A DNA stretch of 64,000 bases, taken from Shewanella putrefaciens (GTDB lineage: Bacteria > Pseudomonadota > Gammaproteobacteria > Enterobacterales > Shewanellaceae). The translations under genes were made by a program, and so were the position numbers. The notes below the pieces were generated by a model. The model was given only the letters and a program-made list of their open reading frames with translations. It had not been told where the DNA came from and ran no database searches. The DNA lies in assembly GCF_016406325.1 (NCBI RefSeq), contig NZ_CP066370.1, positions 2,294,001-2,358,000 of the forward strand, given 5' to 3'. Below, piece after piece: positions 1 through 10,557 of this stretch (positions within the stretch are counted from its first letter, which is position 1; the number at the start of each line of letters is the position of its first letter).

Positions 1-2
1 AT

Positions 3-404
3 ATTTTAGGGGATGTCACTAAAACCAAAGTAGCGGTATTTATGGGGTTGTGCCTAAGTTTGATTGGACTTTATATCGCCTACAGCGTGGGATTATTTCA
101 CCGTAAGCAGACAAATGATCCGATAAGTTCACGCTATCAAAAAATTTGTTTACGCCTTGCAGCACATGGGATAACGCGTCAAGAAGGTCAAGGCCCGAAT
201 GATTTTGCCGCGCAAGTGATGAAAGTTTATCAACATAAAGCACCTAACTTTTGCACCCTATTTAATGCATTAACCCAAAGCTATGTCGCGCTTAAATATC
301 AAAATTTATCCCCCAAAGTATATCAACAACAGTTAAGGCAATTTAACAACACGGCAAAGGCAGTATATTGGCGATTAATACGGCCGAATAACCCATTAAA
401 ATAG
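3..404 (+). CDS. TgpA-like transglutaminase, C-terminal part (partial, cut by window start)
   Basis: The reading frame is open from the left edge, so the true start lies outside the window; the ATG at 42 is internal. What remains is one membrane helix (about residues 10-25 of the fragment) followed by a soluble tail with the pattern CLRLAAHGITRQEGQGPNDFA. This resembles the DUF4129 end of DUF3488/DUF4129 transglutaminase-core membrane proteins (TgpA family). Only the tail is visible, so the catalytic Cys-His-Asp domain cannot be checked. It is co-directional with recC, about 150 bases upstream of it. Confidence 0.6.
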   Translation: MLGDVTKTKVAVFMGLCLSLIGLYIAYSVGLFHRKQTNDPISSRYQKICLRLAAHGITRQEGQGPNDFAAQVMKVYQHKAPNFCTLFNALTQSYVALKYQNLSPKVYQQQLRQFNNTAKAVYWRLIRPNNPLK

Positions 405-555
405 GCACTAAATCAACTGAAAAAGTAAAGAGTTGAATCTTATAAATCAAACACATAGAATTGCTTTTACTGACACTATTGTCATTTACCTTGTTGCTAC
501 TTAAACAAACCATTGTTTGTTAAACAATAGTCACTCACAACACCACGAGTTGCCC

Positions 556-3500
556 ATGCTAAAGTTAATCCAGTCTAATCAAATGGAAGTACTCTGTGCC
601 CATTTAGCCGCTTACCTTCGCCAGAGTGTCCCCAATACACGCCTATTACGCAGTGAGCATATTCTGGTACAAAGCCCCGGTATGTCGACTTGGTTACGTC
701 TTGAAATTGCAAAGCAAAATGGTATTGCAGCAGCACTCGAATTTCCACTGCCCTCCAGTTTTACATGGCAGTTGTGCCACCATTTATTACCTAATGTCCC
801 GAAGGAAAACGCCTTCACTAAGGCCGCAATGACCTGGAAACTCATGCAGTTATTGCCCCGTCTGTTAGCGGATGATGCCTTTGGGCCACTTAGGCACTAT
901 TTAGGTGACATAAGTTTACATGCGTTAAGTGACATTCACATAAATGGATTGGATGAATTGGCGCATCAGCGTCCTGCCGATGATATTAAGCTGTATCAGT
1001 TGTGCGGTCGTATTGCCGATATTTTCGATCAATATTTAGTCTATCGCCCCGACTGGATGTTAGCTTGGGAGCAAAACCAGCACCCTATAACGCTCAACAA
1101 ACCGCTCAATGAAGACCAACGCTGGCAGCCTATTTTATGGCGCGCCTTAGTTGCCTTTAATCGAGATGAACTCAATCAAAGCCATTATCACAGGGCAAAC
1201 CTGCACAGCGCATTGATTGAAGTGCTCAATGATCCCAATACCTCACTAACCCCGTTGCCTCAACGGCTCTTTGTATTTGGTATTTCATCAATGGCGCCTC
1301 AAACCCTTGAAGTGCTTTATCATTTAGCAAGCCGTATTGATGTGATTATCTTGAGTTTGAGTCCATGCCAGCATTATTGGGGTGATATTATCGATCCACG
1401 GCACCGTGCACGCATGGCGGTGCAATACGCAGGCAAGCGCCAATTAGCAGAGCAATGGGAGGATAAACTCGAGGTTGGTAATCCTCTGTTAGCAAACAAT
1501 GGCAAGATGGGGCGTGAGTTACTCGATATGTTGCTTGAGCTTCCCGCCGAGCATTGTGATTTTGGTGATGATGTTTACTGTGAACCTTGCGATGACCCTA
1601 ACGATCCTGCCAGTCACGCCAGTATGCTCCACGGGGTGCAATACGATATTTTAGAGATGCAGACCTTAGATAGCGTACTTGGGCCTGATGCTGCGCTTTA
1701 CCAAAATATCGCAGCACGCCGCATACTTAAAAAAGATGACGAGTCAATACTCGTTAAGAGCTGCCATAGCCCACTGCGAGAAGTCGAGACCCTACACGAT
1801 CACCTTCTCGATATGTTAAGTCGCCATCCCCAATTGTCCCCCAAAGATATTGTCGTGATGATGCCCGATGTCGCCGCCTATGCGCCTTATATCGATGCCG
1901 TGTTCGCTGCCAAACAGGGCCTGCATTATATTCCCTATGCCATCGCGGATCGCGGCGCGGCACAAGAATCACCTCTTATTAATAGTTTTTTGAATTTACT
2001 TGGGATTAATCAAAGTCGTTTCGGCTTGACCGATATCCTTAGCATCCTCGAAGTACCCGCCATTTTGCGCCGTTTTCAGCTTGATGACGATGAATTACAG
2101 CTGATCCGCCGTTGGCTTGATGAGGCTGGTGTCCGCTGGGGCCGAGATCAACAAAGTCGCCTAAAGCAAGGTGTCCCCGCATTTGAGCAAAACTCTTGGG
2201 CCTTTGGCATAAAACGGCTGATCTTAGGTTATGCCTTAAGTGACGATGCGCCGCTCTATCAAGATCATTTAGTGGTTACCGGCATAGAAGGACAATCGGC
2301 ACAAGCACTCGGTAAACTGCTCAACTTTATCGAAACACTCGATGAAACCCAACAAATACTCGAAAAGCCCCAAACGGGCGCCGTGCGTTTAATGGAATTA
2401 ACGACATTATTAGACGCCTTTTACGACACAGATGAAGACGAGCGCGAGCAGTTACAAGATATCCGCGATGCCATTGCCACCCTAGAACAAGAGCTATTAT
2501 CCGCAGGAAAACCGATTGAGGCACTATCAACAGCCCAAGCCGATATCGCCACATCGCTAACCTTAAGCATCGAAGTATTACAGCAATGGTTTAATCAGCG
2601 TTTAACGGAATCCCGCGTTGGTCAACGCTATCTCGCAGGCAGTGTCAACTTTTGTACCCTTATGCCCATGCGTTCCATTCCCTTTAAGCTTGTCTGTTTG
2701 CTCGGGATGAATGACGGGGTATATCCAAGGGTGCAACACCCAGTCGGTTTTGACCTTATGGCCCACTTTGGGCCGCGCAAAGGTGATCGCTCCCGCCGTC
2801 TTGATGATAGATATCTGTTTTTAGAAGCCCTACTCTCAGCGCGCGAGCAGTTATATATCAGCTACATTGGTCGCAGTGAAAGGGACAACTCGGAGCGTAT
2901 CGCCTCGATGCTTGTTTCTGAACTGATTGAATATTGTCAGCTTTGTTATCTGCCTGAAGATCTATCGCCGCAGCTTGCCACTATCAGTAACAGTGAAGAG
3001 GTAGAAAAAGCCCTGCTCAATGAGATTGTCAGTCAACAGCCATTGCAACCCTTTGATCCTAAGTTGTACCAAGCCGAAACGGCGGGCACAAAAGGGATCA
3101 AGCAAAGTTACAGCCAACAATGGTGTCCACCCAATACTCGAACGGATAATGGTCGTTTTATCGATGAATTCACTCGGATAGTGGTCGAGAATGAAATCAC
3201 ACAGGCCGCTATTATTGAAGAAGAACATCTGGATATTTCAGCCTTGATCCGCTTCTTTCGTAATCCGGCACAATACTTCTTTAACCGTACACTCAAGGTT
3301 GATTTAAGCCTTAATATTCAAGCTGATGACAATGACGAACCCTTTAGCTTAAATGCCCTTGAACGCTATATGTTACAAGCACAACTACTCGACAATAGCA
3401 TAAGCCAAGGTGTGTTAGAGCCGGACATTGAGCTTTTAAAACGCCTAAAAGCCAGTGGTAACTTGCCCATGCATCCCTTTGACGATCTACTGCTACGCCA

Positions 3501-4242
3501 ATATCAGCAGGACATTAAACCGCTTATTGGCAGGACCTTATTCCTTAAAGGCGAGCAGCAGAGCCATCATGCAGACATTAGGCTCAGCTTCGATTTAGCG
3601 ATTTCACCCACAACTCAGCCCAGTCAAACGCGCAGAGTATGGCTTGAAGGTCGCATTGATGATATTAGCCCTAAGGGACTCATCAATTACCGACCCGGCA
3701 GTGCCCATGGCCGCGATATATTGAGGCTGTATTTACGCCACCTGTGCCTTATGGCGATGGGGTATGACCATGCTAGCTATCTATTGGATATGGGACATTT
3801 TCATGCGCTTTCGCCCATCACGCCAGAGCACGCCCACCAGCTATTGACTGATTTACTGCAACTCTTTTATCAAGGTCAACAGCATCCCCTGTGTTTTATG
3901 CCACGCACCGCCCTTGCTTACGCGAGCAGTGAAGGCGAACATGCTGAAAGACTCAATGAGGCACAGGCTGAATGGCTAGATGAACAAGGAGAAATAGGTG
4001 AAGGTACAGAGCCACATTATCAACGGCTATTCCAATTCCCACAGGATTTTACTGAAAACACCTTTGGCGTACTCGCCGACCGTATTTATCGCCCCATGGT
4101 CAGTTTATACGTGAAAGACACGCTGGCTCAGCTTGAGGACTTTGCCATCAATCATGGCATGAACCTCGGTAGTGTTAACTTAGATCCAACGGCCGACATC
4201 AATAGCGTTAGCACACAACAGCATATCTCACGGGGAGAATAA
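556..4242 (+). CDS. recC: RecBCD enzyme subunit RecC
   Basis: RecC is the Chi-recognition and scaffold subunit of the RecBCD helicase-nuclease for double-strand break repair. The frame is open from a TTG at 517, but I start at the ATG at 556 because MLKLIQSNQMEVLCAHLA aligns with the RecC N-terminus of E. coli (MLRVYHSNRLDVLEAL). The product is 1228 aa, somewhat longer than the 1122 aa of E. coli. Inactivated helicase-like domains come first, with the PMRSIPFKLVCLLGMNDG segment near residue 710 typical of RecC; the RecB-like inactive nuclease fold is C-terminal. It ends two bases before recB. The order recC-recB-recD lacks the ptrA gene that sits between recC and recB in enterobacteria. Confidence 0.95.
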   Translation: MLKLIQSNQMEVLCAHLAAYLRQSVPNTRLLRSEHILVQSPGMSTWLRLEIAKQNGIAAALEFPLPSSFTWQLCHHLLPNVPKENAFTKAAMTWKLMQLLPRLLADDAFGPLRHYLGDISLHALSDIHINGLDELAHQRPADDIKLYQLCGRIADIFDQYLVYRPDWMLAWEQNQHPITLNKPLNEDQRWQPILWRALVAFNRDELNQSHYHRANLHSALIEVLNDPNTSLTPLPQRLFVFGISSMAPQTLEVLYHLASRIDVIILSLSPCQHYWGDIIDPRHRARMAVQYAGKRQLAEQWEDKLEVGNPLLANNGKMGRELLDMLLELPAEHCDFGDDVYCEPCDDPNDPASHASMLHGVQYDILEMQTLDSVLGPDAALYQNIAARRILKKDDESILVKSCHSPLREVETLHDHLLDMLSRHPQLSPKDIVVMMPDVAAYAPYIDAVFAAKQGLHYIPYAIADRGAAQESPLINSFLNLLGINQSRFGLTDILSILEVPAILRRFQLDDDELQLIRRWLDEAGVRWGRDQQSRLKQGVPAFEQNSWAFGIKRLILGYALSDDAPLYQDHLVVTGIEGQSAQALGKLLNFIETLDETQQILEKPQTGAVRLMELTTLLDAFYDTDEDEREQLQDIRDAIATLEQELLSAGKPIEALSTAQADIATSLTLSIEVLQQWFNQRLTESRVGQRYLAGSVNFCTLMPMRSIPFKLVCLLGMNDGVYPRVQHPVGFDLMAHFGPRKGDRSRRLDDRYLFLEALLSAREQLYISYIGRSERDNSERIASMLVSELIEYCQLCYLPEDLSPQLATISNSEEVEKALLNEIVSQQPLQPFDPKLYQAETAGTKGIKQSYSQQWCPPNTRTDNGRFIDEFTRIVVENEITQAAIIEEEHLDISALIRFFRNPAQYFFNRTLKVDLSLNIQADDNDEPFSLNALERYMLQAQLLDNSISQGVLEPDIELLKRLKASGNLPMHPFDDLLLRQYQQDIKPLIGRTLFLKGEQQSHHADIRLSFDLAISPTTQPSQTRRVWLEGRIDDISPKGLINYRPGSAHGRDILRLYLRHLCLMAMGYDHASYLLDMGHFHALSPITPEHAHQLLTDLLQLFYQGQQHPLCFMPRTALAYASSEGEHAERLNEAQAEWLDEQGEIGEGTEPHYQRLFQFPQDFTENTFGVLADRIYRPMVSLYVKDTLAQLEDFAINHGMNLGSVNLDPTADINSVSTQQHISRGE

Positions 4243-4244
4243 AG

Positions 4245-7200
4245 ATGGGTGAAGATAGGATGTTGAGTACACACACGACAACCCAAACGCCAACAGTACA
4301 ACATCAGGCTGAGGCACTTAACCCACTGACATTGCCCTTTGGCGGCAGTCGGCTGATAGAAGCCAGCGCAGGAACGGGTAAAACCTATACTATTTCAGGT
4401 CTTTATCTGCGTTTACTCCTAGGTGATGGCATCGATCCCCCTTTAACCTGTGAACAAATTTTAGTGGTCACCTTTACCAATGCCGCAACTGAAGAATTAA
4501 GGGATCGTATTCGTCGCCGCATTCAAGTCGCCTTTAAGTGTTTTTTAGGCTTGCCGATTGAGGATCCCTTTGTACAAGCACTTTACGACAACACGCCTGT
4601 TGATGAACGCTCAATTGCCCTTAGGCGTTTCGATTTAGCACTAAAATCCCTCGACGAAGCCGCGATTTTTACTATTCACGGTTTTTGCCAGCGAATTTTG
4701 TCGGATCTTGCCTTTGAATCATCCCTGCTTTTCGAGTCAGACTTTACCTTAGATGATAGCGAATTCCTGCACCATGCTGTGCGGGATTTTTGGCGTGAGG
4801 CTTGTTATCCCTTACCAGACTACTTAGCCCAAGTTATCGCAAAAGAGTTTGGCGAGCCCGACGGTTTAATCAAACAACTGCGGCCATTACTGGGGGCGAG
4901 CCAAGCGCAACCGCTTAGCCCAACAGCAAACTTTACCACCTTAGCGCAATCCCTCAGCCAGAGTTTAGAACGCTTCAAGTTAGCTTGGCCCCGTGGCCGT
5001 GATGGATTACTCGAGTTATTGCATAACTTGCCACTTAATGGCACGCGATTTGGCAAGCCAAGTGATCATTATCCCAAGCTTGCCGCGATGTTCGATGCCT
5101 TAGATAATTGGCTTGCCTATGGAAATGGTCTACCGCCCATAAAAGTATTGGAGGATTTATCCCTATCGGAACTTAAGCTCAATAAAGGCGGCGTGATCCC
5201 AAGTGTAAGCGAAGCTCCACTGCTTGATCATATGGAGCAATTGGCGGCACTCATAAAAGCCGTTAAACCCGCGTTTTTGTATAGTGCTAAACAGGGCATT
5301 AGCGCGCGTTTTGCAAAACAAAAACAACAACAAAATGTATTGACGCCAGATGACCTACTCACCACCTTAGCCGAAGCATTAAATGCCAACCGTCAGACCT
5401 TACCCAAAGCGGTAGCAAGTCGTTTCCCTGTGGCATTGATTGATGAGTTTCAGGATACAGACCCCCTGCAATTTGCTATTTTCTCAAGCATTTATCAAAC
5501 CCATCACGCATTCAATTTACCAACTGATAATCACCTTAATCATGCTGAAAAAAACCTCAGTCTATTGATGATTGGCGATCCTAAACAGGCGATTTATGCT
5601 TTTCGTGGCGCCGATATCTATACCTATATCGAGGCTCGCAAAGCCACTGAAGCCCACTACCACTTAGATACAAACTACCGCTCAAGCACCAATATGGTCG
5701 CTGGCGTTAACCATTTATTTAGCCGACATCCCGATCCTTTTATCAGTCAATCGATTCCCTTTGACAGCGTCAAAACCCCCAGCAGCGCGAAGCATAAAAT
5801 CTTAACCGAGCCAAGTGAAAATCCCGCTGCGCTCAGAGTAAGACTGTTAAGTGAAACCGAAAATGGCCTAAATAAAACCACGGCAAGGCATCGACTCGCT
5901 AACGATGCTGCGGCAGAAATCACCCGTTTGTTAACGAGTGCCGCCCATGGTGAATGCTATACCCCTAAAGGGCCATTAATGGCTAAAGACATTGCCATAT
6001 TAGTGCGTGATCGTAACGAAGCCGCAGTAATGAAAGCGGCACTCAGTCAGCGCCAAATCGGTGCCGTGTTTTTAAGTCGCGACAGTGTATTCGATACCCT
6101 TGAAGCGCGAGAAATGGCGTTGATCCTACGCTCACTGGCAAACCCCAAAGATGAGCGCGCACTGCGAAGCGCCCTCGCCACGGCATTACTTGGTTATAAC
6201 GCAGAACAAATTCATGCATTTAACCAAAATGAAGAGCAGAGACAACAACTGTTAGAACAGTTTTTTGATTTACACACTATCTGGCAAAAACGCGGCATCA
6301 TGCCGGCACTGCTCAGTCTTGCCAATAGTACGTCGCTTATCGAACGTTTGCTGCACGCACCTCAGCCCAAGTTGGATAGCAATCAAGAACAAGAAATAAC
6401 ATACGGTGAACGGCGCTTGACCGACTTTCGTCATTTAGCTGAACTATTACAGCAAAAGGCCACGGAACTCGACGGGATAAGTGCCCTACTCAATTGGTAT
6501 GAACAACAACTTATTGATAATACAGGAACAGATGAACAACAGCTTCGCCTAGAAAGCGAGCAGAATTTAGTGCAAATCGTCACTATCCATAAAAGTAAGG
6601 GACTCGAATACCCCGTTTGTTTCGTGCCCTTTGTCAGTCTGGCGCGGGACAATCGCCGTCGCCCAACACCTATGCTTTACCACAAAATAAACCAGACTCA
6701 TGGGCAAGCGTTAGTGTGGGATATTGAAGGAACAGAGGAAGGCTGGGAGCAGTTTAGGCAAGAAACCTTGGCCGAAGATCTCCGGCTATTGTATGTGGCA
6801 CTCACTCGGCCTGTGTATCTGTGTTACTTGTATATCGCTAACCACAGCCGTCAACTCAAAAATGGCCTAAAAAGTCAGCTCCATGAAACCGCTATTGGCT
6901 ATCTTCTGGGGATCACCGATGCCGATTGTGATTTTAACCGTATCAGCCAAGCAGCACAAAATCTTGCTCAAGGTATTGATGCGATTAGCATTGATAAAAT
7001 ACCAGAAGAAACTAGCCTGCAAACATTGCCATCAAGCCATGATGCAACGCAAACACTCGCCCCCAAAACAATCCATCGCCAGTACAGTACACCTTGGCGA
7101 GTCGGCAGTTATTCTGGTTTAGTGAAAAATACCAGCCACGGTAAAGCCGCGCCCGGTGCCGATGATGAAGCTCTTAGTGTCTTAGAACAAGGTATTGCAT

Positions 7201-8015
7201 CACGCGACCAACTTAAAACCGATAACAGCTTAGATCCTAAGCCATTTGGGCTTAATCGCTTTAACTTTGAGCGCGGTGCAAACGCGGGGAGTTTTATGCA
7301 CTTAGTGCTCGAGCTAATTGATTTTACAAAGGCAGAGTTCGATTTACCTGAGCAACTTCCTAAAGCCATGCTGCAATATGGTATCGCAGCCGAATGGGTA
7401 GACGTCTTGCATGCTTGGTATCTTGATATCCTCAAGGCACCCCTTGCACTGATGCCCGCTGAAGCCGAAGCGACGACTCCACTTATCAATCCAAAGCTGT
7501 ATTTGGCCACATTATCAAAACAAGATACCTTAGTTGAAATGGAGTTTTATTTACCCCTTAACGCGCTAAAAGATACACAGCTTAATGCGTTATTGAATCA
7601 GTTTGGTTATAGGTCAACCCTTAAATTTGATGATCTTCAAGGTATGCTGAAAGGTTTTATTGACTTAACCTTTGAATATGAAGGTAAATTTTACATTGCT
7701 GACTATAAATCCAACCATCTCGGTGATGATATATATGCCTACCATCAGGCGGCTCTTCAGGGAGCAATTAAAGAACATCACTATGATTTACAGTACATTC
7801 TTTATTCCCTCGCCCTGCACAGATACTTACGATTGCGCCTGCCCGCATATGATTATGACACCCATATAGGGGGTTGTTATTATTTGTTTTTAAGGGGAAT
7901 GTCTGCTCAATATCCTGGCTATGGTATTTATTATGATAAACCGTCTAAGGCACTGATCTATGCGCTGGATGCTTTATTTGATAACCCATTTATCGACACT
8001 GGAGTTACGGTATGA
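4245..8015 (+). CDS. recB: RecBCD enzyme subunit RecB, helicase-nuclease
   Basis: RecB is the 3'-5' SF1 helicase and the only nuclease of the RecBCD complex. Visible motifs are Walker A (EASAGTGKTYT, about residues 38-48), the helicase II motif LIDEFQDTDPLQ, motif III IGDPKQAIYAFRGAD, motif VI LLYVALTRP, and the C-terminal nuclease core GFIDLTFEYEGKFY followed by IADYKSNHLGDD, carrying the catalytic D-(x)n-DYK. Length is 1256 aa against 1180 in E. coli. The ATG at 4245 is preceded by ggggag at 4232-4237, a good ribosome site lying over the recC stop. The gene overlaps recD by 4 bases (ATGA), indicating translational coupling. Confidence 0.96.
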   Translation: MGEDRMLSTHTTTQTPTVQHQAEALNPLTLPFGGSRLIEASAGTGKTYTISGLYLRLLLGDGIDPPLTCEQILVVTFTNAATEELRDRIRRRIQVAFKCFLGLPIEDPFVQALYDNTPVDERSIALRRFDLALKSLDEAAIFTIHGFCQRILSDLAFESSLLFESDFTLDDSEFLHHAVRDFWREACYPLPDYLAQVIAKEFGEPDGLIKQLRPLLGASQAQPLSPTANFTTLAQSLSQSLERFKLAWPRGRDGLLELLHNLPLNGTRFGKPSDHYPKLAAMFDALDNWLAYGNGLPPIKVLEDLSLSELKLNKGGVIPSVSEAPLLDHMEQLAALIKAVKPAFLYSAKQGISARFAKQKQQQNVLTPDDLLTTLAEALNANRQTLPKAVASRFPVALIDEFQDTDPLQFAIFSSIYQTHHAFNLPTDNHLNHAEKNLSLLMIGDPKQAIYAFRGADIYTYIEARKATEAHYHLDTNYRSSTNMVAGVNHLFSRHPDPFISQSIPFDSVKTPSSAKHKILTEPSENPAALRVRLLSETENGLNKTTARHRLANDAAAEITRLLTSAAHGECYTPKGPLMAKDIAILVRDRNEAAVMKAALSQRQIGAVFLSRDSVFDTLEAREMALILRSLANPKDERALRSALATALLGYNAEQIHAFNQNEEQRQQLLEQFFDLHTIWQKRGIMPALLSLANSTSLIERLLHAPQPKLDSNQEQEITYGERRLTDFRHLAELLQQKATELDGISALLNWYEQQLIDNTGTDEQQLRLESEQNLVQIVTIHKSKGLEYPVCFVPFVSLARDNRRRPTPMLYHKINQTHGQALVWDIEGTEEGWEQFRQETLAEDLRLLYVALTRPVYLCYLYIANHSRQLKNGLKSQLHETAIGYLLGITDADCDFNRISQAAQNLAQGIDAISIDKIPEETSLQTLPSSHDATQTLAPKTIHRQYSTPWRVGSYSGLVKNTSHGKAAPGADDEALSVLEQGIASRDQLKTDNSLDPKPFGLNRFNFERGANAGSFMHLVLELIDFTKAEFDLPEQLPKAMLQYGIAAEWVDVLHAWYLDILKAPLALMPAEAEATTPLINPKLYLATLSKQDTLVEMEFYLPLNALKDTQLNALLNQFGYRSTLKFDDLQGMLKGFIDLTFEYEGKFYIADYKSNHLGDDIYAYHQAALQGAIKEHHYDLQYILYSLALHRYLRLRLPAYDYDTHIGGCYYLFLRGMSAQYPGYGIYYDKPSKALIYALDALFDNPFIDTGVTV

Positions 8016-10072
8016 TGCGCTCAACATTCGGCTTAAATGCGCACGCTCATTCAGCGGAACATTGGGTTGACTATGGCGCCATCCAACTTACGGCGCCACT
8101 AGCAGATTTACTCAAACAATGGGAGCAAGAGCGATTGATAACATCGCTCGATCGGCATTTTGCACTACAAATGAGTCAGTTACATCAAGGTGATAGCCAA
8201 AATCCCCTGTTTATCTTACTCTGTGCGCTGTTGAGCCAACAGTTATCTTCACAGCATAGTTGCTTAGTACTTGCCCATATCGTGCCTCTCAACCCCATGG
8301 CAGAGCAAGTCAGTCATTGTAAAATCACATTAAGCCTTGATGAATTAACTAGCATTCTGCAAACCTTTGATGCCGTGGGCCAAGCTGGCAGCAATAAACC
8401 CCTGATTATCGAAAATGGCAGACTCTACTTACAGCGTTATCATCAGTTTGAAACTGCTGTTGCCACCTCGTTAATTCAATTATCCGCACAAACCAATACT
8501 GTAAAAGTTGAGGATCTCAAAAGTCACTTAGATCAGTTATTCCCTGCCAACAATGCCGAAATAATTGATTGGCAAAAAGTGGCAACGGCCACCGCACTTG
8601 GCAAAAAGCTGGCGATTATCACCGGTGGGCCTGGCACAGGTAAAACCACAACGGTGACTAAGCTATTATTATTGTTGCAATTGGAATCAAACCAAACGAT
8701 CCGCTTAGTCGCTCCTACGGGAAAAGCCGCGGCGCGCTTAAGTGAATCCATTAAGGCCTCAAAAGCCCGCCTTGCGAAAGAACTGAGCCTTAATCAAAGT
8801 GACAATAGCCAAGCAATATTTTTAACCGCACTCAGCCGAATACCAGAAGAGGCCTCGACTTTACACCGACTACTTGGGGTCATTCCTAATTCACCTCAGT
8901 TTCGCCATCATCAAGGTAATCCGTTAAGGCTCGACTTATTGATCGTGGATGAAGCCTCGATGGTAGATTTACCTATGATGTATAAGTTGTTAAATGCCCT
9001 ACCAGAGCATGCCAGTTTGATTTTACTGGGGGATCAAGATCAGTTGGCTTCCGTTGAAGCGGGTGCTGTACTTGCCGATATTTGTGCAGGTTTAAAACTG
9101 CCTATGCCGCAAGGAGGTACACAAGAATCACTTTGGCAAATGCGCTATTCGCTCGAACAGGCCACACAACTCAGTATATTGACAGGCTATGACTTAACAC
9201 CATTTATCAGCCAGTCCCCCAAAATAGGGGATAGTTTATGTATGTTAATGCATAGCCATAGGTTCAAAGGGGATGCGGGCATAGGACTCCTTGCAAGTGC
9301 AGTTAATCGCGCTGATCTTCAAGGGATTCTACAGGTGTGGCGCCAAGGATTTGCGGAGCTTAACTGGTTAGAACACAGTACTCATCTAAGCCAAACCCAA
9401 GCTAAAATCAGTGAACCTGCACACAACACTGGGCTTAACTTACTGCTTGAACAAGCATGCGCACAATATGGCGATTACCTCGGTTTATTAAATCAGGATA
9501 TAGGGAATCGTCCTAGCACCGCAGAAATTATCGAGCGTTTTAACCACTACCGGATTTTATGCGCCATGCGCTCGGGTGATTATGGGGTAGAAGGTATTAA
9601 CAGCTATGTCACCCAAGCGCTCACCCATGCCAAACTTATCAAACCACAACAGGAGTTTTATTTAGGCCGCCCGATTATTATCCAAAGTAATGACTATAAC
9701 TTAGGCTTGTTTAACGGGGATATCGGACTAATTCTACAGGATGAAGATAAACCCGAACGCCTAATGGCACACTTTATTAAGGCCGACGGTGGTCTGCTTA
9801 AAGTCTTACCCGCACGTTTACCAAAGCATGAAACCTGCTACGCGATGACAGTGCATAAAAGCCAAGGGAGTGAATTTAATCGCGTGGCTTTGGTGCTACC
9901 ACCGAGTCCAAGCCTAGCTCAGTGGCAACTATTAACTAAAGAATTAATTTATACGGCAATTACCCGCGCGAAAGCACATTTTACTTGCTTAGGCACCCAG
10001 CAAGTTTTTGAGCGAGCCAGCAGCCAAGTCACCCAAAGGGCATCGGGTCTTGCCGATAGACTTTGGGGTTAA
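8012..10072 (+). CDS. recD: RecBCD enzyme subunit RecD, 5'-3' helicase
   Basis: RecD is the fast 5'-3' SF1B helicase of RecBCD. The Walker A motif ITGGPGTGKTTTVTKLL lies near residues 200-215, followed by APTGKAAARLSES, the DEAS box (LLIVDEASMVDLPMM), LLGDQDQLASVEAGAVLADI, and the C-terminal UvrD-like segment MTVHKSQGSEFNRVAL plus LIYTAITRAK. The 686 aa exceed the 608 of E. coli, partly through insertions around residues 370-400 and 450. Two adjacent ATGs (8012 and 8015) are possible starts, with ggag at 8001-8004 upstream; the first overlaps the recB stop. Confidence 0.95.
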   Translation: MMRSTFGLNAHAHSAEHWVDYGAIQLTAPLADLLKQWEQERLITSLDRHFALQMSQLHQGDSQNPLFILLCALLSQQLSSQHSCLVLAHIVPLNPMAEQVSHCKITLSLDELTSILQTFDAVGQAGSNKPLIIENGRLYLQRYHQFETAVATSLIQLSAQTNTVKVEDLKSHLDQLFPANNAEIIDWQKVATATALGKKLAIITGGPGTGKTTTVTKLLLLLQLESNQTIRLVAPTGKAAARLSESIKASKARLAKELSLNQSDNSQAIFLTALSRIPEEASTLHRLLGVIPNSPQFRHHQGNPLRLDLLIVDEASMVDLPMMYKLLNALPEHASLILLGDQDQLASVEAGAVLADICAGLKLPMPQGGTQESLWQMRYSLEQATQLSILTGYDLTPFISQSPKIGDSLCMLMHSHRFKGDAGIGLLASAVNRADLQGILQVWRQGFAELNWLEHSTHLSQTQAKISEPAHNTGLNLLLEQACAQYGDYLGLLNQDIGNRPSTAEIIERFNHYRILCAMRSGDYGVEGINSYVTQALTHAKLIKPQQEFYLGRPIIIQSNDYNLGLFNGDIGLILQDEDKPERLMAHFIKADGGLLKVLPARLPKHETCYAMTVHKSQGSEFNRVALVLPPSPSLAQWQLLTKELIYTAITRAKAHFTCLGTQQVFERASSQVTQRASGLADRLWG

Positions 10073-10084
10073 GGAGTAAGATTG

Positions 10085-10477
10085 ATGGCTGAAAACATCA
10101 TTAAATTAAATAACATACAAGAGGTTACCGCGCTATTTGATAACATAGCGCCGGAAGCAAATCTGCCCGCTATATGCTATGAAAAGACCCGCTATATTCC
10201 ATGGTCCGTATTTCAGAATATGCAGGTTTATGCACTCGATTTTGAGCCTTATCTTTCCATCGCTCAGCGCTGCAATATGCACTATTTTGGGATAATGCAA
10301 AGTAAACATCGTGTGTATCTTGCCCACTGCAATGATGCAGGCCATGCACCGCGCTGGGAGGCAAGGCCGATGACCTTGGCACAGATCATGGATAGTGAAT
10401 TAATGGAGTATTTGAACCAAAATCACGCCTATAACTTAGGTTTAAAGATAAGTTTCGATCTCGATTATGCAATTTAA
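10085..10477 (+). CDS. hypothetical protein, recD-proximal
   Basis: I do not recognise this 130-aa soluble protein. It follows recD by 12 bases and has a strong aaggag at 10071-10076; spacing of 8 bases favours ATG 10085 over the in-frame TTG at 10082. It is acidic and aromatic-rich, with segments AICYEKTRYIPWSVFQNMQVYALDFEPYL (given in parts: a Tyr/Trp-rich centre near residues 35-60) and a hydrophobic-polar end. There is no signal peptide or membrane span. Its position suggests cotranscription with recBCD, but nothing in the sequence ties it to recombination. Confidence 0.7.
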   Translation: MAENIIKLNNIQEVTALFDNIAPEANLPAICYEKTRYIPWSVFQNMQVYALDFEPYLSIAQRCNMHYFGIMQSKHRVYLAHCNDAGHAPRWEARPMTLAQIMDSELMEYLNQNHAYNLGLKISFDLDYAI

Positions 10478-10557
10478 CCCTATGATAACCACACGTAATT
10501 TAACAGTGACCGAGATCCAATTGAAGGTCAATCTACAATAGATAAATCGACTCATTT